A stretch of 64,000 nt of DNA, taken from positions 62,001 through 126,000 of the forward strand of contig JAKJXP020000055.1 in assembly GCA_022225965.2 (NCBI GenBank), in the 5' to 3' direction. Source of the DNA: Diatrype stigma. Lineage: Eukaryota > Ascomycota > Sordariomycetes > Xylariales > Diatrypaceae. Within the stretch, counting starts at the first letter, position 1. Each line of letters begins with the position of its first letter. Shown in pieces: positions 1 through 10,663 of this stretch. Under the pieces are notes generated by a model. The model worked only from the letters and a program-made list of their open reading frames with translations, did not search any database and was not told where the DNA came from. The translations under genes were made by a program, and so were the position numbers.

Positions 1-217
1 TTGGGAATTCTTTGGGCGACTGTTTCCAGGAGAGGGAGGGGGCGTGTTAGCTAACAGTGTCTACGACCGACGATACCAGTGATGTGGTTCAACATTGGGG
101 TCATCAAGGAGAATGTGGGGTCTTTACAGAGGACTGGAAAAGCTGTTCATTCACAACGACGGCTGTGGTCTGGGTCGTGGTAGCGGTTTTGTGCTAACTC
201 TCGTGTTATTATTCAGA

Positions 218-594
218 CTAGAAACAAATGCAGCCGCGGAAAAGCTTTACGAGTGTCCCATCCTGAGCTGGTGCCTGTGCCTGTCCATATGGTGCCTCCT
301 GGGCTGTGTAGAACTGATGCGGCTGCTGTAGCGTTAGCATCAAGCTGCACATCGTGTGTCGAGGTCTCATACCTGGTGGCTAGGGGCAGGAGGAGCATAG
401 TACTGCGCAACGTACGGTTGCTTGGACTCGTATTGACCGGTAGACTGTCCCTGAGTGTACCCTGTCGAATGGACTTGAGGCTGGGGAGCACTTCGGTACG
501 CCGGAGCCGGGGGTGTAACTGGCTGAGGGGTCTGTGAATTCGAGGGAAACGAATACACGGGGCTCGTGGACTGGCTGGTGTTATTATGGGTGTT
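218..594 (-). CDS. Small Pro/Gln/Tyr-rich protein, 3' part (5' end unresolved)
   Basis: Two exons are visible on the minus strand, 594-373 and 325-218, joined across a 47-bp intron with donor GTATGA, a GCTAAC branch-like site and acceptor CTACAG. Both exons are in phase 0 at the junction, and the low-complexity composition (Pro, Gln, Tyr, Ser) continues across it, which is the main reason for trusting the splice. The upstream exon appears to start after an acceptor ending ATTATAG at 595. I could not place the first exon with its ATG; an ATG followed directly by GTAAGAG near 867 is one option. The protein ends in KLFRGCICF. The last four residues, CICF, have the form of a CaaX prenylation box, and two cysteines could also be palmitoylated. 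I do not recognise a family. The tail suggests a membrane-attached, otherwise disordered protein. Confidence 0.45.
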
Positions 595-597
595 CTA

Positions 598-1927
598 TAA
601 TATTTCTGCCCCCCATCCCCCCACCCCCCCTTTATCCTTGGACTTCTCACATTTTGCGGGGTTGGGACGAAGTCCCCTCCGTGTCTTGCAGGCGTTGCAC
701 TATGCTATAAGGACTATTAGGGCGAAGTTCTTCTTTCAAGACGCGTAAAGTAACATACCGAGTTAGGATCATAGGATCCTCCGTGCTTGTCCGCCTATGA
801 ATGGGGTTAGTCTTCTGGAGTTCCCGGAACGACTGTATAAATAAGGTGCACTCTTACCATTCTCTCTTGCAAGGTAAGATCGGGTATTAGTTGTTAGTGT
901 AATTAGATTGATGCTATTCGAATGTACTTGTAGAATCAAGAAGGCATCGACTTGCCCGAGCGTGATAGACAGGGCTCATTGCCCTTTCTATAGTCCGGTT
1001 CACCTCATATTGCCCAACCATTCTACCTATGCAAAAAGGATTGTTCCAGATATGGTGTACCGGTATGACACACTCGGGTATCGCACCCAGTGTTCCAAAC
1101 GAATCGAGACACTCCAAACAGTCAGAAATCAGGAGTCCTAGGCTCAGGTAGTTGTGTAACCCAAGGTTCAAAAAGCTGACTCTGTGCTTTAAGTACTAGT
1201 AGGCCGGGCGACAGCTAGACCAACCACATAGTGGTATCCAAGCCACATGTAAAAACCCGTGAGAGAAGTTCCCAATATATTGACACTGCATCAAACATCT
1301 CTCGCCCCTAATCCAGCCTCCTGACCTATCATTCACGAAATCGCAACGTGACACACCATGCCACAGCTAAAACGGCTGAACCATAGTCCGTGTTTCTGTA
1401 AGCCAGCCCTACCACAAGGGATAGCAAAAGAAATAGTTCCACAATCGAGGCTTTTAGTTGGCAGCCTTACGAGCTGCGAAGTACGCCTGAGACACCACGC
1501 CGAGAAACTTGAGTCACATCGAGACCTCAGCAAGCCCGGGGATTTCATCTTTGACCGAAAAAAGAAGATGGTTTGGATTCCAGTGCGCAAATGTGGTTAT
1601 TAATAGGGGTGTGCTCCATGCTGCTGCCTCCTTGGCCTAGCTTTGATTGGTGGGAAGACCGAAAAGCTGAGATTTACTCCAACGCAGGTGGAATGAGGCA
1701 ATCACATCAATGTAACCGTGGCGCCAGGGCTGCAAGACGCCAAGCTTATGCGTTCTAGAACTCGGTCTTCTAGAACGTATCCCAGCTAGGTGGCGTCGAA
1801 GGTTAAGAACACCATCATCATGTGATTTATATGTATTTCAGAGTCATTATTTACGTCTTCCACACCTTCAAAAAGATCGAATTATAGAGAAGCGCGACTA
1901 GTACACCCGGAGAACCCTATTTTCACG
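598..1927. other. Intergenic, no supportable gene
   Basis: Short open frames at 908-1171 and 1333-1603 occur on both strands but have no recognisable domain, no convincing splice partners and no coding-like composition. The 5' exon of the small gene at 218-594 may lie between 600 and 900. Confidence 0.5.
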
Positions 1928-3513
1928 ATGTCATGGTTGGATTTGTTGAGCCCACACGAGATATTTGCGCAGGCGGCTGACGAAGCACTGCCTTTTCGCT
2001 CACCACGCCCCTTTACCCTTGAAGTTTGGGAGAGTAAACCAGGTAAGAAGCCAATAACCTGTTAAATAAAGTCGAGTACATTCTGACGATGTAGGCATTT
2101 CCAATGGGCGATGGCTACAAGGCCCAATAGACATCGAGGGTTTGGGGACTCCTTGCGAGCTGCGTATCATGTGGGTAGATTCGCGACGTCTATATCGAAG
2201 GATTCGCGGATGCTAAACCGAAACTCCCCGCAGATTAGCACCCCTTGATATTCCTTCCCCGGATTTCAAGCATCACTTTCTAAATTTATTCAAAGTCCTC
2301 AATATTCCGTCGTGCTTCGGCGCCGAACGGGTTTCCTCCGTCAGCCACAGTTTCGGCGCGGTCGGAGATGCAGAGGGAGGCACTCGTACATGGTTTCACT
2401 TCCTGTGCAAGAACATCACTGTATCCAACGACCGCGGGAATCCTGGGATCACCTATCATCCGGGTGCTGATCTAGCGGCGGCGCGACACCCACCCCTTAA
2501 CTCAAGTGGTCAAGCTCCCTTGCCGCAGGCGGACTATAGCTATGTGCGATCTGGCTTCTTTCTACAAACGACCCCCGGCGGCGGCACGACGCTCGCATGC
2601 TTCGGGTGCACCCCGCAGGTCGAAGCCCGGCTGAAGGGATTTACGGCTCGTGGCGATCTGCATGGGGATGTCAGTGCAGAACCGTACATACTCCTTGATA
2701 TTATCCTTGATGGTCTATTTCAGGAGGTAGACGGCAATGTCTGGAAGATGAACGATGTTTTTGGTGCTCGCGAACACGTAAGTACGGGTCCCGTTATCGC
2801 GGTAACTATATATCGAGCGCTAATATGAACAGCTGACCTTAGTTCTTGCCCACGCCCGCAACGAACAACGGCATATCGGGAAGAAGATGCCCTTCGTCGA
2901 GCTACACAACATTGCAAAGCATATTACACACCTCGCAGAGTCTGTCGAGTCATGTATTCTCCTGGTAGACGGTATAATTGCAGAACTTGATTCCAGGAGC
3001 TCCCTGAAAGGTGCTGCTGGGCAAGGGAGAACCGGTTCGGCAAGTACGTCGACAACCTTGACAACAACGACGACGACGTCGTCCTCTCAACTCCGATACA
3101 CCCTATCCTACCGCCGCTCTCTGTTCAAGTCCACCGAGCTCCGGCTCCGCAGCCTTTCCAAGCGGGTTGACAACGCCATCAACCTCGCGTTCAACATGGT
3201 GACGCAGCAGGACTCGATGGTGATGCTCCAGGACTCCAGCAGCATGAAGATCATCGCCGCTATCACGCTGCTCTTCCTGCCGACCACCACAGTGGCGACG
3301 GTCGCGGGCAGCCAACTGTTCCTGTCGAGCGTCAGCGAAGATAACAACTGGCTGATCCAGACGAGCCCGCTGTTCGCGATCATGTGGGCTATCGCTGCGC
3401 CTCTGACCCTGGTCATCGGTACGCTCGCTTTAGTATGGTATTGGTGGACACATAGCGAGAACCAAGAGCGCGTCATTGCGATGGTCAAGAGAAGGCGCGG
3501 TGTGCACGGTTGA
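1928..3513 (+). CDS. CorA-like two-TM membrane protein
   Basis: Four exons join in phase: 1928-2042, 2095-2170, 2234-2777 and 2833-3513, giving about 471 residues. Introns are 52, 63 and 55 bp with donors GTAAGA, GTGGGT and GTAAGT. The product has the layout of fungal CorA-like proteins: a long soluble N-terminal part with the motifs WFHFLCKNI, LACFGCTP and W(K)MNDVFGAREH, a helical segment (LAHARNEQRHIGKK to LAESVESC), then two C-terminal transmembrane helices around KIIAAITLLFLPTTTVA and IMWAIAAPLTLVIGTLALVW. In true CorA magnesium channels a GMN motif follows the first helix. Here the matching place reads AGSQLF, so ion transport should not be assumed. Such proteins are numerous and poorly characterised in ascomycetes. 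The ATG at 1928 is the first one in frame with exon 2 and gives a typical N-terminus. Confidence 0.8.
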
Positions 3514-4224
3514 TTAGAGATTTAATTAGAATTTAATCTACGCTGAGCAATGCATACAGAGCGGCACCGATTGCAAGGTCATTCGCCTACATCTTTTCAT
3601 ATTGCACGTATGAATCTCTAGAAAAGAACTACTGGTGTGGATTAGAAAGGCTCTAAGCTATAGCGACGTGCTGAAAGGTGACTATTCATTGGGTTTGGGC
3701 TAGGATGCTAGTGCGCACTGGCCATGCCCCTTAGCCCCTTAACTAGTATACACTTTCGGAAACGAAGCTATCCCCACAATTCTTATGCACTGAAAGCTAG
3801 ATAGACTTGGTGTTTTCATTATTTTCTACATATAACCAAAATCTGATATTCCCAGGCAAAACTCCTATCTCGCTACTATCGTGTTATAGTAGACTATCGT
3901 ATCCAATTTTGTCCCTCATAAATCAACCACCGATTCCCTCGTTGCCTCAAGCCCCGAGTGATAGGACGGCCGCTAGGTAGAGGGAAGGAGAGGAAGGCTT
4001 GTTATTGTATGCCCCGAGGAATGGCCAGTATAAATGCGGATCTTTGGAACCGGAATTGGAACCACAGGAGGCGCCCTGACCAATTGCCATCGCGTAGCGC
4101 CGTCGGCTCGAAGCATCAGTTCCCAAAATATCCAGCGAACCCATGGACAACGACGTTCGTTTGGAATGGGACCTGGGACCCAGTTGTGCTGATCGAGAGT
4201 AAATACTCTTCATGAAACCTTCCG
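3514..4224. other. Intergenic between CorA-like and F-box genes
   Basis: This region lies between two converging genes. Overlapping open frames at 3947-4215 on both strands are short and featureless. I see no other structure. Confidence 0.5.
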
Positions 4225-4974
4225 TTAGTCCTCATATTGAATATTACATGTCATTGGATAAGGGGGTGACGTATGACTGGAAGTAGAGAAAGTGAAGAGA
4301 GGAACAGGGGGACACAGCGTGGTTAGAAGCGTAAACTGTCTGCTTGCCGGAAAAACTTACTTGAGAAGAGGAGTTTCGGAATGTTTCTGGCCTTGCTCCT
4401 TTTTCTGCCGGCATTCTCTGGCTGCAGCTAGGTTGACGAAGGTGCACACCTTTCCGTCGGCTACATCCCAAACAATGCCATGGTGTGAATCAAGGAGAGG
4501 GCACCACCCCCAAACGGCACACTTCTCGCAGCGTGGTTTTCCGGTCTTGATGTCTGTCCACCGGACCTGTGTGCGACACTGCGTGCAGCGCTGGTTCTCT
4601 CCCGCCGTCGTGGCGTTCAACATCTCGCCGAAGTTCCATGGCTTAATCTCCTCGGCGACCTTGTGCAAGAGCTTGAAGATATTCTTGCCTTTATAGTCAT
4701 CAGGCTCACTTATGACCCAATTCTTCAAGCTACCGCACTTTTTCCAGTCCTCCAGGCTATCGGGCTTCTGGGGGCGCTTAACTATGTTGAAGAGCGTCGG
4801 AATTACGGTGCATCTGTAGTTTTTGAGGGTCGCATGGCTGTACTTGTTCAGAGACATCATATTGATGACGTCTCCGACGGTCAGGTTCTCGATGACCTTC
4901 CCGACGATTTCGACCGGCAGGATATCAAGGTCGCCCATCTTTGTGGGGTCAGCGAGGGTCGTTGTGGACTGCAT
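4225..4974 (-). CDS. F-box protein with CxxC zinc-binding-like C-terminus
   Basis: Two exons, 4974-4361 and 4276-4225, join across an 84-bp intron (GTAAGT donor, TTCTAAC branch, TTCCAG acceptor) and give about 221 residues. Residues 15-55 read as an F-box-like domain: LDILPVEIVGKVIENLT followed by DVINMMSLNKYSH. Such domains bind Skp1 in SCF ubiquitin ligases. The second half carries two CxxC pairs (RCTQCRTQVRW and RCEKCAVWGWC) spaced like a small zinc ribbon, which may be the substrate-binding part. The intron removes the last two coding bases of the open frame and adds a 17-residue tail ending NIQYED. F-box plus small zinc modules are common in lineage-specific fungal proteins. The function and target are unknown. 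Confidence 0.72.
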
Positions 4975-6707
4975 GGTGGGTAAAGATAGTCCGAAATGGC
5001 AAAAGACAAGGTATATAATAAATACTGAAGAAAGCAGGAGATGCCTTGTAGAGAAATAGACTGATAATCAGGTGGTGCATATGTATTTATATTGTTAAGT
5101 GTGGGAGTGTGGGAGAGAAGCAGGATTTGATCAGGTCGTACGTATGTATTTATATCATTAGCAACGGCGTTCAAGGTTGGCGGAGAAAGGATGGAAAATT
5201 GGACTATAGACAGTTTTCTTTAGTATAATACCCTGTACCTACTCTCTCCCTAGCAGGTACTGACCTCCTGAACAATGTTAGTGAAAGTTTGGTATACTAA
5301 GATTTACGGTACACATGAAGCTTCCGATGCATAATTAGACAAATGGAAGGTTGATACTCGTTCCCCATTGTAAGTCTTTTCCAGCCGCATGGATACTAGA
5401 GCTAAGATTGATCAAACAACAACGCATCAACTAGGCATTATGCCATAATAGGAATGGAAAATAGTCTAGATTTAGACATCTTGCTATGCCTTTGCTTCAC
5501 CTCTTGAGCCACAACAACATTCTCAGGCGTAGGGGGTACGATACAAACTTTCATTTCACTTATTCAAAGTGGCTAGTGGAACTACAGAATTCAAAAAAAT
5601 CAAATGAGTTTGGCATTTTATAATGGAAGGTTTATTACAAACTTCAGGTGGAACAATCTCTAGGCCTGTCGAGTATGCTCATCATTATATCAGCCTTTCG
5701 CATGTTCTTATTGTGTTAGATCTTAGGGAGTGACGCTTGTTGGCTTCGTACCAGAGTTGGTAGCCAATCAAACAAACCACCTAGAATAGTATATTTGATA
5801 GAATGGGACCATAGCAAAGCATACAACACACTTCGATCTGTTTGTCCACGTCAAATCACGACCCGCAAGCTATTCTGGAATGGGTTATGTGATCTCCGGG
5901 CCGTTCCAGAGCGTTGGGAACTAGTGAAACCTTAAGTGTCGGCCATACACTTCTTCGGATTATTACTAACTTACCTACCCAATGTTTCTGAAGAAGGTCT
6001 CTAGTGTCCCTCGAGGGCGAGTATAGTCTCCCTGAGTGGATTGCGCCCCCATTCTGCTAGTGTGGTTCTGCTGTCAATTGATGTTTTTCCTTTCTTTCTG
6101 CGCAAATATCTTCGCGTCAGAAGGGGAAATGGAAGTGGAAGAACCAGCTCTCTGCTGTCTTTGATAAGTGGAATGCTTACCAGTGTTGACAATCCCTTGT
6201 GTCGTGCCGGTTGGTCTTGACCCATCGGCTCCACCTCATTGCATCGATCTAAATTCTTCAAGCCAGGTACAAACGTACCTGAAATTAGCAGTGGTTGGCT
6301 GTGTTCTATAGATACAGCGGTGTAGTATGTTGGGATTTTGTTGTATTTACAAACAACCCGGTGCCAGAATTCAAGGGGTGTTACTATTGCTGTGGATCTA
6401 TATAGACTCATCGCGGCGCTATAGGGGGTATAGCACTAGCGTAACGATACCCCACCAGGTGGTCTATATAAAGGGGGTCTCCCCCTGAGTTTCCCCTGAA
6501 GGATCTTCTATAAATTTGTATCGTTATCAAGTAGTTGAATATAATGAACACAAGGGTGATAAAATAAACCAGGCTGATGTCCAGGTACTCTTGAAGATAC
6601 ACTAAGATACAAGGACGTATTACATGTGTCAATAATGGCTAGAAAGAAAACCTACGGTTGAAAGGGGCGGAAGGTTTGTAAGAAGAAACGGGCCCAAGGC
6701 ATGATCT
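4975..6707. other. Long intergenic region, moderately AT-rich
   Basis: No gene is supported. A 136-codon frame at 6001-6411 on the minus strand shows no family features. Around 6440-6510 there is a short G/C palindrome (GGGGGTCTCCCCC) next to TATATAAAG. It could be a promoter-like or degenerate repeat fragment and I cannot assign it. Confidence 0.45.
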
Positions 6708-6980
6708 ATGGGAGACGGGTCCGCTCTCGGAGGCGCCACCAGCAACTATGTCATGCTGTCTTTCGGCACCGGGCCCAATGTCTGCATCGGCCAACACACG
6801 GAGAGGGGCATGGTTGGCTGTTTCCTAGCTGCGCTCGTGCACCATTACTATATCAAGCTAGCAAATGCCGAGACTTCAGCGGACCTTCAGTCCTCTCTTT
6901 TCAAGAGATCAGAAGAAGGGATGATGGCAAAGTTGTCGATCTTGAGAAAGGATCGATCTTCTGCTATATTGGCGACTTGA
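6708..6980 (+). pseudogene. Cytochrome P450 heme-domain remnant
   Basis: The 90-codon frame contains VMLSFGTGPNVCIGQH, which fits the P450 heme-ligand signature FxxGxxxCxG with the thiolate cysteine in the expected place. It is followed by a helix-like stretch (GMVGCFLAALVHHYYIKL), as in the C-terminal L helix of the family. A full fungal P450 has about 500 residues, and nothing resembling the I helix or the ExxR motif is found in the bases upstream. This is therefore a truncated remnant or a stray last exon, not a working monooxygenase. The heme motif itself is undamaged, which suggests loss of the rest by deletion or rearrangement and not by point mutation alone. Confidence 0.6.
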
Positions 6981-7201
6981 GATGTACTCTGTCCAGTATC
7001 AACGTTGGTCAAACACTTATAACATCTGTTAACGGTAACATAACAAAGCAGCTTTGCAATACATGTCGATTCTTACGTACGATAGCCTTTCCAGCACGAT
7101 AGCTAGACTAGTGTATACATCCAGAGCCCTCATGATCTACCAAGCTACCATACGATGGAACCTGTGATATTCCGAAGCCCAACCAAAAATTGAGCATGCC
7201 C

Positions 7202-8663
7202 CTAGTATCTCTCTAGAATCCACTGCCGGCGACTCTCAGCGGTCATTGGTGTTAAGAGCGCAATCTCAGCGTTCTTCACATCAATATATCTCTGGGCAAG
7301 TACGGGGTTCAGCAGATGGACGAGTCTCTCATCGGCACCCAGTGCCCCTAATGCTTCCTCCAGATTACTGGGGAGCATCTCCGTCACCCCCAAGTCTTTC
7401 CTCTCTGTTTCTGTGAGGGATGCAGGGTCGCCTTGAAGATCACCCCATGACAACTCGATATGATTGAGGATGCCGTCGGTTCCCGCAGCTAAGATCGCCC
7501 CTATTGCCATGTAGGGGTTCGCCAAACCATCAAGGGCTTTGAATTCCCAATGTCCCTTGTCGCATTTTCGCAGAGGGGTCTCACGGTTCTGGGTACCCCA
7601 CGCCACCCAACGGCCGCCCGCCCAAAATCCATCGACAACACGTTCGTAACTCACAATGTTTGCATATGTGAAGGCGGTCAAGGCCCTCAAGTGAGTCAAG
7701 ATGCCTGCATGATAGAACTGTGCTTAGTAACTACTGGAGATACTATCATCGGAGTAAAAGGGGATGTTTCTTAGTACCTGCATAGAAGGATTCGTAGACT
7801 TGCGGCTGATCGCCACCCGGGGAGGATATCGAGATATGAGCATGCGATGCTGAGCCGCAAGCGTCAGCCCACGGCTTCGGGTGGATTGTGGTCCGATATC
7901 CATGACGTGCAGCCACCGATTCGATAACCTGCCGGGAGTGCAAGAGCACATCGCAAGCTTCAAGAGGGGACTTGGGTGGCAACACGATTTCGTACTGGCC
8001 AGGGGCGGCTTCAGCGTGGAGCTGCTCGATGATAATCCCAGCAGCTTTCAAGTGGTCGAAAATCTCGTCAAGAGCCGTACTGAATGACCCCTCGCGGCCC
8101 CAATCGGCTAGGACCCGGGACGCCGACCATGAGTGTCCGTCATTGCGAATGGTCTGGTACTTGGAGTCCTGGTCGTCAGGACTGCGATCCATGGCTATGA
8201 ATTCAATTTCGAAGCCAATCAAGAACTCTGTGCCCTGAGTAGCAGCTTTTTCGAGCACCTTGCGTAACAAGGTGCGGGGACAAAGCGAGGAAGGAGATCC
8301 ATCTAGTTCCTGAAACTCGCCGTAGCAACTAACATGACCGTCGATGGGACCTGCTCGGAGGGTTGACCAATCTGGGCAGAATGAATACGCACCAGAAGGT
8401 GTAGCTCCAGGGATCATGGCATCATTCGCTAGTATACTCAGTGCAGCTGTCGTAAATGGCAAAGTGATTGCTTTGATGTCGAGAGCTTGTTTCTTGCCCA
8501 AAAGGTTGTATACTTGCTCCATGGGAACAAGACGACATCTCGAGCTCCCGGTGTAGTCGCACCAATAAATACGAAGCCATTTCGCGCCTAGGTCTTGCAA
8601 CTTCTGGAAAACAGACTGGACTGGCCAGTCCGTTCCAGGAACAAGGGCGTTCTCATCAACCAT
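7202..8663 (-). CDS. Glutamine-synthetase-like enzyme (type I/FluG-like)
   Basis: Two exons, 8663-7778 and 7704-7202, join across a 73-bp intron (GTACTA donor, ATGCAG acceptor), giving about 462 residues. The product has the order of a type-I glutamine synthetase fold: an N-terminal beta-grasp part (WLRIYWCDYTGSSRCRLVP), then catalytic-barrel motifs FLIGFEIEF, HAEAAPGQYEIVLPP, a GSASHAHISI segment, and WEFKALDGLANPYMAIGA. Enzymes of this fold ligate ammonia or an amine to a gamma-carboxylate using ATP. The fungal group includes the C-terminal half of FluG, which makes a developmental signal in Aspergillus. No amidohydrolase half is present here. The true substrate cannot be read from the sequence. 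It is not the housekeeping type-II glutamine synthetase, which has a different length and motifs. Confidence 0.8.
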
Positions 8664-8995
8664 TACGTCAGGCTGTTTGGACTGGGGATGTCAATGCTGT
8701 GATGTAGATAGTGTAAAGGGGAGGTGTTAGAACAGCTCGGAGAGCTCGACCAGGTGTTGGAGGAAAGGCAATGATACGAGAAACATGCAAGGCGCAACTA
8801 CCCCTTACGAAATACTGAAAGCTTGAAGTCAAACGTCTGGGAGAATGTCTGGCTGGGACGCTGAATCCCGTATAAGACAGGAGGGAGGGGGAGGGGTTTG
8901 GGGGGGAGGGCAGAGTTGGTAAGCCAAGTAACTTGTGCAACGTAGGTACCTACTTACCTATATATCGGATTGATATATCCTGTACTGCATATAAA
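8664..8995. other. Upstream region of the glutamine-synthetase-like gene
   Basis: Presumed promoter and 5' UTR of the gene ending at 8663. It includes a G-rich tract near 8880-8915 and ends at the MITE's left target-site copy at 8988-8995. Confidence 0.4.
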
Positions 8996-9088
8996 GAGTG
9001 ATGCTACACACTGATTAGTTTTTCTCCTTATACACTGATTACTTTTCTAGGCACCTGCCAGCGGCCCGCCTATAAGCTTCCGGCCCGA
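8996..9088 (+). repeat. Left terminal inverted repeat of the MITE
   Basis: Pairs with the reverse complement of 9562-9654 with only a few mismatches. The inner end is CCGGCCCGA and it includes an AAGCTT site. Confidence 0.85.
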
Positions 9089-9561
9089 CCTACTATAGCG
9101 CATCACCCGCTATAACATAACTCAGCGTATCACCCACTAACTTACAGCGCCTTGTAATTATGTAATACAAACCCCTTTATTATATTACAATGCTTCATCG
9201 CCTTCATAACTTCAATTGTATACTGTTCTTATCGGGTGAATTGGGGCAATTAAATGAAGCCGGAATTCCAACACTTCAAAAGCGTTGCTTTGAAAGGGAC
9301 GTCTTAGGTCAATAATAAGGGGTACGGTACGTTATAGTCAATGATATCGAACGTAGGAGTTATACAGCAAATTTACATATAAAACACTGCAAATCTAGGC
9401 TTTAAGGAACAATTCGAATAGTATCAAGTAAGTAGGCTACGTTATTTATCATCCATACTCGACGTTTTATCCAGCGCGTTTGTTGTGATTGATGGGGGTT
9501 GGTGAATTCAAGCAATTGTTCGAAGATGGGGAATTAAACGTTGCAATACAGCTACTATAAA

Positions 9562-9654
9562 TCGGGCCGGAAGCTTATAGGCGGGCCGCTAGCAGGTGGC
9601 TAAAAAAGTAATCAGTGTATAAGGAGAAAAACTAATCAGTGTGTAGCATCACTC
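9562..9654 (-). repeat. Right terminal inverted repeat of the MITE
   Basis: Reverse complement of the left arm. It begins TCGGGCCGGAAGC and ends CATCACTC just before the right target-site copy. Confidence 0.85.
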
Positions 9655-9662
9655 GATATAAA

Positions 9663-10663
9663 GTTACACAACGCCACTTGATGTATCGATTTTAGACATA
9701 GCCCCTGCGATGTCTCAGTAAATTGCATCACCCTTCGTGTATTGGAGTAGGGGTAGAGTGTGACAAGCACTTAGTTTGCTGCCTACATGTAAAGTTGTTT
9801 GTTGGTGTTCCTATGTATCACCTACTAAATACTTGAGAGCGGGGAAGGGCTGACGGGAACGCACGCGATTAGTAGATAGGCATGATGCAGTTGCTTGCTT
9901 TGCCGTTGATATCACTAGGTAGCCGTAAACCTTTCATAGTACTTGTATCACCACATCGGCGCACGACGGAGAACAGATCCAGGGCGGAGGTGCATTATTG
10001 GATCATACTAAATATCGGGACTTTTATCTTCGCAACTGGTGTACATGTGTGCTCTACTTGTGTATCAGTTTATACGATCGACACATATACACGCGATATG
10101 CGGCTTCTGCCATTTCGACTAACGTGTGTTACGAAGTTTGGGTGCCGCCTTCTACCCCTTATTCGCACCTTATAGGTTCACCAGCTTGGGCTTCTGGCTT
10201 GGTGTTATAACACTAGCGGCTGCTTTTGGTGGCTTGGGAGTAGCTGCCATTGCTGCGCTGTGGTTCTACGGTGAAAATCTACGAGCCCGAAGCCCCTATT
10301 GTGCTGCCGATACTACCACGTAAGGGCAAATAGTGGGAAGATTGTTCTGGTGCGTAGATAGAGGATAACAACAACGGTAGAGCTCACGCCTTGTAGGAAT
10401 AAGAATAGCCTGTCAGGTTATAGGACTTGGAATAGGGGGGCCTGAGTTAACTAAGATGGCTGGTCCCCTTTTAGTGGATCGGCACTTTTCGTATATGGGG
10501 CTCTTCTGGCTTCATACGGGCGCACACATGCGCGAGCTTTTGTGGAAGACTCGAATACAAATATCCTCCAGTTCCGCCACGATTATACACACGAAGTAGG
10601 GTTGTTGCCAAACAGTTCATAAATAGAAATTACACTGCAGTATATAGCCTATGCCTGAAATGT
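9663..10663. other. Intergenic with a weak hydrophobic ORF
   Basis: A frame at 10126-10323 (+) encodes a hydrophobic stretch (GFWLGVITLAAAFGGLGVAA) followed by FYGENLRAR. It resembles the C-terminal membrane helix of a larger fungal protein. I found no upstream exon that joins it, so it may be a relic. Nothing else is supported here. Confidence 0.35.

Larger units (their letters stand above)
8996..9654. mobile_element. Non-autonomous hAT-like element (MITE) with 93-bp terminal inverted repeats
   Basis: The 659-bp segment is bounded by near-perfect 93-bp inverted repeats beginning GAGTGATGCTACACACTG. Flanking 8-mers are CATATAAA (8988-8995) and GATATAAA (9655-9662), an 8-bp target duplication with one mismatch, which is the size made by hAT transposases. 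The repeat holds two direct copies of ACACTGATTA. The interior (9089-9561) has no open frame, so the element cannot move itself and would need a transposase encoded elsewhere. Few differences between the two arms suggest a fairly recent insertion or selection for hairpin integrity. It sits upstream of the glutamine-synthetase-like gene. Confidence 0.8.

Noticed and set aside
3947..4215. Overlapping frames on both strands
   Set aside because: Chance-length frames with no family features.
6001..6411. 136-codon minus-strand frame in a spacer
   Set aside because: No recognisable domain, no splice partners, and no support from neighbours.
9882..10323. A membrane protein gene
   Set aside because: Only one helix-like stretch is convincing and no upstream exon could be joined, so it is mentioned only as a possible relic.
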